NCBI GenBank assembly: GCA_009698295.1
Contig: WLQO01000016.1
Location: forward strand, 1-14,338
DNA from: Actinomycetota bacterium
GTDB lineage: Bacteria; Actinomycetota; Actinomycetes; Nanopelagicales; Nanopelagicaceae
Direction: 5' to 3'
Length of the DNA: 14,338 bases
Shown one piece after another: positions 7,585 through 13,716 of this stretch. Both the position numbers and the translations under genes were made by a program. Below the pieces are notes generated by a model. It was not told the origin of the DNA. It did not search any database and saw only the letters and a program-made list of their open reading frames with translations. Numbering within the stretch: position 1 is the first letter of the stretch; each line of letters opens with the position of its first letter.

Positions 7585-8169
7585 CTAAATAACCTGGGTA
7601 TTTTCTTTCACAAAACAGACGTGGTCTCGCCAACTTCCATCTATATGCAAATAGCGCGGCCTGATCCCCTCAAAAAGGAAGCCTGCTTTTTCGGCTACGC
7701 GAATCGATGGCAGATTTTCGGGGCGGATATTTATTTCAATCCGGTGCAACTTAAGGGTTTTAAAGCCAAAATCGGAAACAGCCTGAACTGCTTGAGTTGT
7801 GAATCCACGATTGGCATAGGCGCGATCAATCCAATAACCAATATGTGCACCACGCATCGCGCCATACATAACGCCACCCATGGTTATTTGGCCGATCAAA
7901 TTCTTACCTTGGCTATTTACATGCCATATGGCGAAGGCATAAGAGCGCCCCTGCCGACCTTCGCGGCGGTGCCAACTGACCATGTTAAAGAAAGTTGGAA
8001 GCTCTTGAGATTGAGTTTCGCCTGGAACTTGTGGAAGCGTTGCTTCCCATTCGGCGAGCCAATCACGATTTTCATTTCGCACATTTAACCAACGTTTGCG
8101 ATCGCGCCAACGTAATGGTTTAAGAATTAACTCGCCAGTTTCTAAATGAATCGGCCAATTCTCTGACAT
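7585..8169 (-). CDS. rimJ: GNAT N-acetyltransferase, RimJ/RimL type
   Basis: The 194-residue protein has the layout of RimJ/RimL acetyltransferases, which use acetyl-CoA to modify protein N-termini (ribosomal proteins in E. coli): LILKPLRWRDRKRWLNVR near the start, GQITMGGVMYGAMRGAHIGYWID in the central sheet, a Q/R-x-x-G-x-A type loop (YANRGFTTQAVQAV) that binds the CoA pyrophosphate, and HRIEINIRPENLPSIRVAEKAGF, the classic C-terminal GNAT signature, followed by GIRPRYLHIDGSWRDHV. The ATG has a clear GGAG Shine-Dalgarno (complement of 8177-8180) and lies 15 bases after the glp stop. Its conserved place between glp and glpR suggests a substrate in cell division or the ribosome; which one is unknown. 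Confidence 0.9.
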   Translation of the reverse strand: MSENWPIHLETGELILKPLRWRDRKRWLNVRNENRDWLAEWEATLPQVPGETQSQELPTFFNMVSWHRREGRQGRSYAFAIWHVNSQGKNLIGQITMGGVMYGAMRGAHIGYWIDRAYANRGFTTQAVQAVSDFGFKTLKLHRIEINIRPENLPSIRVAEKAGFLFEGIRPRYLHIDGSWRDHVCFVKENTQVI

Positions 8170-8184
8170 TTATCCGCTCCGGCT

Positions 8185-9111
8185 TTAAATGTATCGGCGT
8201 TCGAGTACGACGACCATGACGTCGGAACCAGCGGCGATTTTTACATCGCCCTCCGGTACTGCGATAAATGCATTGGCATCGGAAAGAGTGGTCTGTTCAT
8301 CTTGCACACTTGAGCCCTGTGACAGAAGCGGCATTACGGATTTCCCGTCTTCAGAAAGTACCGCGCGGATATAAGAACGGTGATCACTAGTTGAGGTGAT
8401 CGCCTTTTCAAGTTTGGCTTTTATCGATGGGCGATGGATCGTCGCTGCACCCAACATGGTTCGGATCATCGGGCGAATAAATAGTTCGAAAGATATATAT
8501 GCCGCAACTGGATCTCCCGGCAAAGTAACCACTGGCGTTTTATCTGGACCAATTACTCCAAAGTTATGACGCCCACTGGATTCGATGGCAATATCAACTG
8601 TTGTAATCTCGCCCATCGCAGCCAGTGTTCGGGTAATTAAATCAAATGAATCATCTTTGCGTTCACCACTAATAATTATTAAATCAGCGCGAACCAGTTG
8701 ATCTTCAATTACTGCTTGCAGTTGTGCTTCATCATCGGGAATCGTGTGTACTCGGTAAGCAACAGCACCGACCTCGCGGACTGCAGTGGTGAGCAACCAT
8801 GAATTCGTTTCGTACTCTTCGCCATCTTTTAACTCTTTACCTGGCTCAACTAGATCCGGCCCCGCTGACAGCACAACTACTCGCGGATGCGGACGGGTTG
8901 GCAAGTGATCGCGACCAATTGAGGCAGCTAACCCGATTTGGGTAGATCGAATACGCGAACCCGCTTTTAAGACCAGACGTTCTCCAGCATAAATATCTTC
9001 CGCCAGAGTTGCACCGTGTGCATCAAGCAGAGGCATATCAAATGCATCTAGCGGACGGCAGATCGCAATAAGAGAGGAAAGGAACTCATCCACGCGCATA
9101 CGGTCTGACAT
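8185..9111 (-). CDS. glp: Glp-like MoeA/gephyrin-family protein lacking MoeA domain II
   Basis: This 308-residue protein belongs to the MoeA/gephyrin E superfamily and, from its place next to rimJ and glpR, corresponds to Glp, a cell-division and polar-growth scaffold in Corynebacterium, more than to a molybdenum insertase. Seen: N-terminal MRVDEFLSSLIAICRPL and PLLDAHGATLAEDI (27-40); then the chain passes directly to GERLVLKAGSRI, so the roughly 90-130 residues that hold the MoeA DGYA motif and domain II are missing. Domain III follows (VVVLSAGPDLVEPG at 78-91, TNSWLL, IISGERKDDSFD, LPGDPVAAYISFELF), then domain IV (GAATIHRPSIKAKLEK to the end). The MoeA GGVSxGDYD and PGKP motifs are degenerate. 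A TTG 10 codons upstream is in frame, but the ATG matches the family N-terminus better. Confidence 0.85.
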   Translation of the reverse strand: MSDRMRVDEFLSSLIAICRPLDAFDMPLLDAHGATLAEDIYAGERLVLKAGSRIRSTQIGLAASIGRDHLPTRPHPRVVVLSAGPDLVEPGKELKDGEEYETNSWLLTTAVREVGAVAYRVHTIPDDEAQLQAVIEDQLVRADLIIISGERKDDSFDLITRTLAAMGEITTVDIAIESSGRHNFGVIGPDKTPVVTLPGDPVAAYISFELFIRPMIRTMLGAATIHRPSIKAKLEKAITSTSDHRSYIRAVLSEDGKSVMPLLSQGSSVQDEQTTLSDANAFIAVPEGDVKIAAGSDVMVVVLERRYI

Positions 9112-9119
9112 AATCAGCA

Positions 9120-9125
9120 ACAATA
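9120..9125 (-). promoter_or_regulatory. -10 element for a leaderless glp transcript
   Basis: On the minus strand TATTGT lies 8 bases before the glp ATG at 9111, so the first transcribed base would be at or next to the start codon. No Shine-Dalgarno is placed for that ATG, which agrees with leaderless translation. An 11-base near-palindrome CCAAATATTGG (9138-9148) sits upstream between glp and the cyclo-ligase gene; its arms are only 4 bases, so an operator role is speculative. Confidence 0.35.
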
Positions 9126-9146
9126 CTTCTTGAGCAACCAAATATT

Positions 9147-9151
9147 GGGGA
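9147..9151 (+). promoter_or_regulatory. ribosome binding site deciding the cyclo-ligase start
   Basis: GGGGA lies 5 bases before the GTG at 9157. The in-frame TTG at 9130 has no such site and would add nine residues that do not look like the family N-terminus, so the GTG is preferred. Confidence 0.5.
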
Positions 9152-9156
9152 TTTAC

Positions 9157-9714
9157 GTGAGCGCATCGAGTGAGAAATCCGATCTCCGCAATCGCTATCG
9201 CTTTGAACGCCGCGAAAGATATCTAGATCACTCTTTTTCTTATCTTGCTACTTCGCTTGAATTTGCAAAAGCTTCGCACGTCGCAAGTTACATTTCTTAT
9301 GGGGATGAACCAAGCACTTCAGATCTAAATTCAGCGCTCATAAAGAATGGGAAGCATTTATATCTGCCAAGGATGATAGGTAAAGATCTCGAATGGGTGC
9401 AGTGGCAAGGCGACTCAAATCAGTTAATTCCTAGCAAGTTATCGAAAAATATTTTGGAACCGGATGGACCAGCTATTTCTGATATTTCAATTATTGAGTT
9501 GATTATCGTTCCCGCACTTCGAATAGATCGCGCTGGTTATCGTTTAGGACAAGGCGGGGGTTTCTATGATCGTGCACTTGCGCAATTAAAAGCTTGGAGT
9601 ATCGGGTTGATACATCCAGATGAAATCTCTAGTGAAGACTTGCCGCGCGAGAGTTTTGACGTTGCGCTAAACGCCGCTGCTACACCCGATTTATTACTGC
9701 GCTTTAAAAATTAA
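9157..9714 (+). CDS. 5-formyltetrahydrofolate cyclo-ligase family protein
   Basis: The enzyme converts 5-formyltetrahydrofolate to 5,10-methenyltetrahydrofolate with ATP, returning a stored or inhibitory folate to one-carbon metabolism. The 185-residue sequence, close to the family norm, begins with the basic helix EKSDLRNRYRFERRERY that holds the first ATP contacts, continues through YLPRMIGKDLEW (69-80) and LIIVPALRIDRAGYRLGQGGGFYDR (115-139), whose glycine-rich loop binds nucleotide and substrate. The late motif DVALNAAATP replaces the usual HDVPVD-V-TP, so that end is somewhat divergent. It diverges from glp by 45 bases; in mycobacteria galU comes between. Its TAA shares the palindromic TTAA at 9711-9714 with the stop of the convergent acyl-CoA dehydrogenase. 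Confidence 0.9.
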   Translation: MSASSEKSDLRNRYRFERRERYLDHSFSYLATSLEFAKASHVASYISYGDEPSTSDLNSALIKNGKHLYLPRMIGKDLEWVQWQGDSNQLIPSKLSKNILEPDGPAISDISIIELIIVPALRIDRAGYRLGQGGGFYDRALAQLKAWSIGLIHPDEISSEDLPRESFDVALNAAATPDLLLRFKN

Positions 9715-10862
9715 TTAGCGGGCAGGTTACGCGCCATTACGATTCTTTGAATTTGATTTGTACCCTCATAAATTTGTGTAAGTTTCGCATCGCGCATCAT
9801 TCGCTCAACTGGATAATCTGAAACATATCCATAACCACCTAAGACCTGCACCGCATCTTGGGTCACTTTCATCGCCACATCGCTAGCAAAAGTCTTGCTT
9901 GCTGCCGAGAAGAATTTAAGATCTTTATCACCGCGTTCGCTGCGAGCGGCGGCGGCGTAAGTTAGTTGGCGCGCTGCTTCGATATTCATCGCCATGTCAG
10001 CCAACATAAATTGCACGCCCTGGAAATCGAAGATCTCTTTTCCGAATTGTTTACGTTCGTGCGAATACTTGGCCGCCACGTCCAGTGCACCTTGTGCAAT
10101 TCCTAAAGCTTGCGCCGCAATAGTTATGCGTGTGTGATCCAAAGTATCCATCGCAATTGCAAATCCAGAACCGACTTCACCGATGCGACGATCATCGCCA
10201 ACTGTGACATTATCAAAATAAACTTCGCGCGTTGGGGAACCGCGAAAACCCATCTTCTTTTCTGGTGCACCAAACGAAACTCCGGTATCAGATTTTTCAA
10301 CAATGAATGCAGTTATGCCTTTAGATCCCTTGCTTGGATCGGTCTGGGCAATTACAGTGTAAAACTCTGATACACCGGCATTAGATATCCATTTTTTACT
10401 TCCGTTAATTACCCAGTTATCTCCGTTGCGCTCCGCTTTAGTTTTCAGCGCAGATGCATCCGAGCCAGCTTCTGATTCAGAAAGGCAATATGAGAATCCG
10501 CTTCCCTTGGCCAGTTGTGGCAGCCAACGTTCCTTCTGTTCTTTACTTCCACCCAAGATAAGTGGCAACGAACCGAGTTTATTAACTGCGGGAATCAAAG
10601 ATGATGAAGCACAAATTCGAGCGACTTCTTCAATAATTATCACGACAGCTAGCGCGTCTGCGCCTTCGCCACCAAATTCAGTTGGAACATGTGCAGCGCT
10701 CAATCCTGATTTTAGAAGCGCATCAGCCGCTTCTTGCGGAAAGCGATGATCTTCATCTACGGCAGCGGCAAATGGTGCTATTTCGTTTTCAGCAAGGGCA
10801 CGGACACTGGCGCGCAGATCGTTGTATTCAGATGGCAGCGCGTATAAATCTTTACTTGTCAT
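9711..10862 (-). CDS. acyl-CoA dehydrogenase, FAD-dependent (FadE25-like)
   Basis: The 383-residue flavoenzyme is expected to oxidise an acyl-CoA to the trans-2-enoyl-CoA and pass electrons to ETF. It has the full family layout: N-terminal helical domain, YCLSESEAGSD at 125-135 (signature 1, FAD and substrate), WISNAG at 158-163, the KMGFRGSPTREVYFDNV strand region at 203-219, the arginine-containing SHERKQFGKEIFDFQGVQ at 267-284, QVLGGYGYVSDYPVERMMRDAK at 339-360 and the catalytic base Glu366 in YEGTNQIQR. The position of Glu366 is that of short/medium-chain and glutaryl-like enzymes, not isovaleryl-CoA dehydrogenase. The ATG overlaps the ctaG stop (ATGA, 10859-10862), so it is cotranslated with copper-related genes. 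The chain-length preference cannot be read from the sequence. Confidence 0.93.
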   Translation of the reverse strand: MTSKDLYALPSEYNDLRASVRALAENEIAPFAAAVDEDHRFPQEAADALLKSGLSAAHVPTEFGGEGADALAVVIIIEEVARICASSSLIPAVNKLGSLPLILGGSKEQKERWLPQLAKGSGFSYCLSESEAGSDASALKTKAERNGDNWVINGSKKWISNAGVSEFYTVIAQTDPSKGSKGITAFIVEKSDTGVSFGAPEKKMGFRGSPTREVYFDNVTVGDDRRIGEVGSGFAIAMDTLDHTRITIAAQALGIAQGALDVAAKYSHERKQFGKEIFDFQGVQFMLADMAMNIEAARQLTYAAAARSERGDKDLKFFSAASKTFASDVAMKVTQDAVQVLGGYGYVSDYPVERMMRDAKLTQIYEGTNQIQRIVMARNLPAN

Positions 10863-12751
10863 TTCTCTGTTTCCGCATCCTTTACCGCTAGAGAAGTTAA
10901 GTAGGCATTATATTGAGCAAGTTCATCGGGTTCACCCATCGCAGCAAGGCGCGCTTCATTGCGATCGATGCGTTTCGTCTCGCGATTGTCATCACGCATC
11001 CATTGAATAAATGTTGCAACCAGCGCTAGCAAAATTGGAATCTCGCCCAGAGCCCAGGCAATCGAGCCCCCTGCGTGCTGATCTGCAAGTAGATCTAGAT
11101 TCCAGGGAGTTTGAAGGGATAAGAAATATCCCTGATCAATCAGGGTTGAGGTAGAAATTAGAGCAATCGCAAAGAATGCATGAATGCTCATTGCTGCAAA
11201 GAGAATAACTATGCGAACAATATGCGGAACTTTACGTGGATTGGGATCAATCCCGATGATCACATGGAAGAAGAGAATTCCGGCTAATAAGAAATGAACA
11301 TTCATAACCAAATGTCCTAGATGTGATTGCATCATATTTCCGAATAACGGAGTCATATAGAGCGCAAAGAGTGATCCGTCGAAGAGAGCCAAGATGATTA
11401 CAGGATTGGTGAAAATGCCTGCAGGCTTTGAGTGCAAAAGTGCAATAAGAGTGCCACGGATACCGCGTTCTTCTGCATTTCGCCCCTGCGGCAATGTTCG
11501 CAGTGCCAAAGTTATTGGCGCGCCAAGAACGATTCCAATTGGTGCAATCATTCCGAGCGCCATGTGAGCAACCATGTGATATTCAAAAGAGAACTTGGCA
11601 TAAACACCTAATCCGCCACTTGTTGCATAATCAATAACGCTAATACCAAGTGCGAATGCAACTGTGCGCCCGACTGGCCATTTATCACCGCGGCGAGACA
11701 ATATGACAACACCTTTAATATAAAGTGCGACAGCAGTGATCAATACACCGATCATTAAAGCATCCGGATCGTAAAGTGAAAGTAAACGCCAAAGATTTGG
11801 CGGTGTTGGTGTACTAATTCCGGCAATAGCTAAACCGGGATCTAAGATTGCGCTCTCGTCCCTGGCAGGTGGTTGCATATTTGAAAGGCGAGAACCAACT
11901 AAAACTGCGACAAGCATGATGGTGACTTCAACAAAGATTAGCCGGCCCAGGTTTTGCAGAGTTATCTGCCATTTACCAGATAAATGTTTTCGGTTTAAAT
12001 ATCCGAGATAAATCAGTACTGAAGTAAGCAATACTTTTACAATTACCAAGCGCGCATAGTTTGAGTCCCAAGCGCTCTGAAAGTTAAGTCTGGCCCAAGC
12101 ATTTGCAGTGCCGCTAGCAACAACTGCAATGACCGACCAGAGTGCGAGTGCGCTAAAGCGGGGCAGAGCGATTGCACGGTCAGCATTGGAAAGTACTGTT
12201 ATTGCAATCAATCCCCCAACCCAGAAAGTAAGGGCAACGACGTGCACAATTAAAGAACCGATGGCTAATGCGTGCGAGCCGCTTGAGGCAGAGTGACTGG
12301 CAAATATAGGAGCGATTACAGCGACGATAGATAAAAGCAAAAGAACGTTCGCTGCGGCCACGGTGCGTACACGTGAAACAACTGCACAGATAATTAGCGC
12401 CAGGCAGAGTTGCACAAACATATATTTTCCAAGATCAATCTGAGTTACAAATGAGCGCAGGGAAGTTAGATCGAGCGCACCATTTATTGAGGTTCCCAAA
12501 ATATTCGCCAAAGTTGTCAAAATATTTAGGCTCTGCCCAAGCGACCAAACAAGTGCGGTTATTGCCGCGGAGTTGCGCAGAGCTTTAGCGGATTTAGATA
12601 AGTTGCCAGCGTTGTCGAGAAGCAAGAATCCCATTGCTAATAAGAAACCAACCGTTGCAAAACTGGCGGTAAGAGAAATGAACTTACCAACTGTGGTCAA
12701 CGAAGTAATCAGCGGACCAGCAGAGTTTAGATCTGCTGCCAAAAAGGTCAT
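10859..12751 (-). CDS. fused CopD copper-transport domain and caa3-type CtaG cytochrome oxidase assembly domain
   Basis: This 630-residue polytopic membrane protein joins two modules. Residues 1-290 form a CopD domain with about eight helices; HSASSGSH (153-160) and HVVALTFWVGGL (170-181) are the CopD signature and put three histidines near the outer face. After a Pro-rich linker (291-320) comes a caa3_CtaG domain with helices from about 332 to 585: FEYHMVAHMALGMIAPIG (His392, His396), MMQSHLGHLVMNVHFLLAG (His477, His480, His486), FFHVIIGIDP, SIHAFFAIAL and ADQHAGGSIAW (His559). A charged cytoplasmic tail ends the protein. The fusion is widespread in actinobacteria. CtaG proteins supply copper for CuB of haem-copper oxidases; CopD is thought to import copper. 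The start ATG overlaps the stop of the copC-like gene. Confidence 0.93.
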   Translation of the reverse strand: MTFLAADLNSAGPLITSLTTVGKFISLTASFATVGFLLAMGFLLLDNAGNLSKSAKALRNSAAITALVWSLGQSLNILTTLANILGTSINGALDLTSLRSFVTQIDLGKYMFVQLCLALIICAVVSRVRTVAAANVLLLLSIVAVIAPIFASHSASSGSHALAIGSLIVHVVALTFWVGGLIAITVLSNADRAIALPRFSALALWSVIAVVASGTANAWARLNFQSAWDSNYARLVIVKVLLTSVLIYLGYLNRKHLSGKWQITLQNLGRLIFVEVTIMLVAVLVGSRLSNMQPPARDESAILDPGLAIAGISTPTPPNLWRLLSLYDPDALMIGVLITAVALYIKGVVILSRRGDKWPVGRTVAFALGISVIDYATSGGLGVYAKFSFEYHMVAHMALGMIAPIGIVLGAPITLALRTLPQGRNAEERGIRGTLIALLHSKPAGIFTNPVIILALFDGSLFALYMTPLFGNMMQSHLGHLVMNVHFLLAGILFFHVIIGIDPNPRKVPHIVRIVILFAAMSIHAFFAIALISTSTLIDQGYFLSLQTPWNLDLLADQHAGGSIAWALGEIPILLALVATFIQWMRDDNRETKRIDRNEARLAAMGEPDELAQYNAYLTSLAVKDAETEK

Positions 12752-13263
12752 CGCTCTTTAAAAATCTTTCGGGCATATAGCGCAAGCGAGATTAATACAA
12801 TGAACGAAACTACTAGTAAGCCAATTACAAATAGGTTGGTTCCGAAATCACTGCCTTGCGCCTTTGCCGGCGTTGAAGGTACAACTTCCTGGGGAGTTGA
12901 AATTGAAGTCGTTGAGAAATTAAAAATAAAAGATCCTTCTAGCGGAACATCCATTTCAGAGATTATGTTGTAACTGACTTTATATGCGCCTGATTCGGTA
13001 ATTGGCTTCATGCCAACGATGATGTCGTTACCGGCAACTGTCAGAGTCCCATCATCGACGCGACGTCCGGCTGGGTCAGTAACAGTTATTTCATTTCCCA
13101 TATCCATGGGAGTGATCTCAACTGAAATCGTGACCGCACTTGGTGCTACTTTCAATGTTGCACCAGCAATTGGTGATGTTGCGACGAGAGAATTAGCCAA
13201 AGCGGGACCAGTCATGAAAACAGAAATGCCGATTGCGCCAATAAGTGCCGCAAGACGCTTCAC
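12748..13263 (-). CDS. CopC-domain exported membrane-anchored protein without copper-binding histidines
   Basis: The 171-residue protein begins with a signal peptide (MKRLAALIGAIGISVFMTGPALA, likely cut near residue 23). The mature part is a CopC-type beta-sandwich: LVATSPIAGATLKVAPSAV, then ITVTDPAGRRV, ITESGAYKVSYNIIS and VPLEGSFIFNF. A linker rich in Pro, Ser and Thr (about 120-138) leads to one C-terminal helix (142-163) and a basic cytoplasmic end. CopC usually starts with His1 and has a DGHP motif, which together bind Cu(II); here both are replaced (N-S, and E-M-D-V-P). The protein contains no His and no Cys; four Met remain in the sandwich, including PMDMG. The GTG start follows AAGGTAGG. 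It heads the operon with copD/ctaG. Confidence 0.88.
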   Translation of the reverse strand: MKRLAALIGAIGISVFMTGPALANSLVATSPIAGATLKVAPSAVTISVEITPMDMGNEITVTDPAGRRVDDGTLTVAGNDIIVGMKPITESGAYKVSYNIISEMDVPLEGSFIFNFSTTSISTPQEVVPSTPAKAQGSDFGTNLFVIGLLVVSFIVLISLALYARKIFKER

Positions 13264-13305
13264 TTTAAACCTACCTTCGCCGCCAGAATGGTCTCAATTC
13301 GCCTC

Positions 13306-13311
13306 TATAGT
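13306..13311 (+). promoter_or_regulatory. candidate -10 element for fmdB
   Basis: TATAGT matches the TATAAT consensus at five of six positions in the 111-base gap between copC-like and fmdB. It would give a leader of about 55-60 bases. No convincing -35 hexamer is seen 16-18 bases upstream. The same region must also hold the opposite promoter for the copC-like operon, for which no strong motif was found. Confidence 0.3.
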
Positions 13312-13360
13312 CTCACTTCCTTAGACTTATCCACTAGCCCCCAGGGATGTGATTTAGAAA

Positions 13361-13365
13361 AGGAG
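13361..13365 (+). promoter_or_regulatory. strong Shine-Dalgarno of fmdB
   Basis: AGGAG, within AAAAGGAG, ends 9 bases before the TTG at 13375. It supports that unusual start, which also gives the conserved MPTYQYQC beginning of the family. Confidence 0.7.
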
Positions 13366-13374
13366 TGAGCGCAC

Positions 13375-13590
13375 TTGCCTACGTATCAATACCAATGTTC
13401 GGCCTGTGAGCATGCCTTTGAAGCCTTTCAGAGTTTCTCTGATGAGCCGCTGACTGTTTGCCCTGAATGTAAGGGCGAAGTTCGCAAAGTTTATTCAGCC
13501 GTCGGTGTTGTCTTTAAAGGTTCCGGTTTTTACAAAACTGATTCGGTGGCAAAACCGGCAACGCCTGCAACTCCCACAAAATCTGATTAA
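13375..13590 (+). CDS. FmdB family zinc-ribbon protein
   Basis: The 71-residue cytoplasmic protein has a small zinc ribbon with Cys8, Cys11, Cys29 and Cys32 (CSAC and CPEC), then RKVYSAVGVVFKGSGFYKTDS, the rest of the FmdB core, and a short disordered tail rich in Pro, Ala, Thr and Lys. FmdB was first named as a putative formamidase regulator, but the M. tuberculosis homologue Rv0991c (Ruc) is reported as a redox-regulated chaperone that works with Hsp70; that role is known for a relative, not shown here. The tail is shorter than in Ruc. Translation starts at TTG after a strong AGGAG. It lies divergent from the copC-like operon and abuts the stop of a small reverse reading frame within TTAATTAA (13587-13594). 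Confidence 0.92.
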   Translation: MPTYQYQCSACEHAFEAFQSFSDEPLTVCPECKGEVRKVYSAVGVVFKGSGFYKTDSVAKPATPATPTKSD

Positions 13591-13710
13591 TTAATCGTCG
13601 TGATGAGGCGGCTTATCGCCTTTAATTTCATCTTCTCTTCGGCGCGCATCGCTTTGATCTTCGCGCGGATCGCGTTCGTCATCAGTAGTTGCTGGGAAAA
13701 GTTCACTCAT
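13591..13710 (-). CDS. putative small acidic protein of 39 residues
   Basis: An ATG-to-TAA frame of 39 codons fills the gap between tetR and fmdB. It starts 6 bases after the tetR stop, and its TAA directly abuts the fmdB TAA. The product is extremely charged: 14 Asp/Glu and 7 Arg/Lys, no Cys, no Trp, with a short hydrophobic start (MSELFPATT), a charged middle and a PPHHDD end. It has no signal peptide or membrane helix and is probably disordered. No strong Shine-Dalgarno is seen (AGAAAG region only), so it would depend on coupling to tetR. I do not recognise the family with confidence. The exact fit between neighbours in a compact genome and the non-random composition favour a real gene; its shortness argues for caution. 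Confidence 0.5.
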   Translation of the reverse strand: MSELFPATTDDERDPREDQSDARRREDEIKGDKPPHHDD

Positions 13711-13716
13711 AAAGTT

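Noticed and set aside
7557..7585. GCCCT/AGGGC inverted repeat in the rimJ-glpR gap as a terminator
   Set aside because: The stem is only 5 bp with a 19-base loop and no U-tract; stability would be poor and the genes look co-transcribed.
7621..8088. 155-codon plus-strand frame opposite rimJ
   Set aside because: It lies wholly antisense to a gene with clear GNAT motifs and its translation resembles no protein family; it is a shadow of the coding strand.
8185..9111. Annotation as a plain molybdopterin molybdenumtransferase MoeA
   Set aside because: Domain II and the active-site motifs are missing or altered, and the neighbours are those of the Glp division scaffold, not of molybdenum cofactor genes.
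9112..9141. Upstream TTG start for glp (adds ten residues)
   Set aside because: The added residues do not resemble the family N-terminus, and a -10-like TATTGT would then lie inside the coding region; the ATG at 9111 is better placed.
9130..9156. Upstream TTG start for the cyclo-ligase
   Set aside because: No ribosome binding site; GGGGA fits the GTG at 9157, which gives the usual family length.
9711..13263. Recent mobile-element insertion carrying the copper cassette
   Set aside because: No transposase, terminal repeats, target duplication or tRNA at the borders, and base and codon use look like the flanks by eye.
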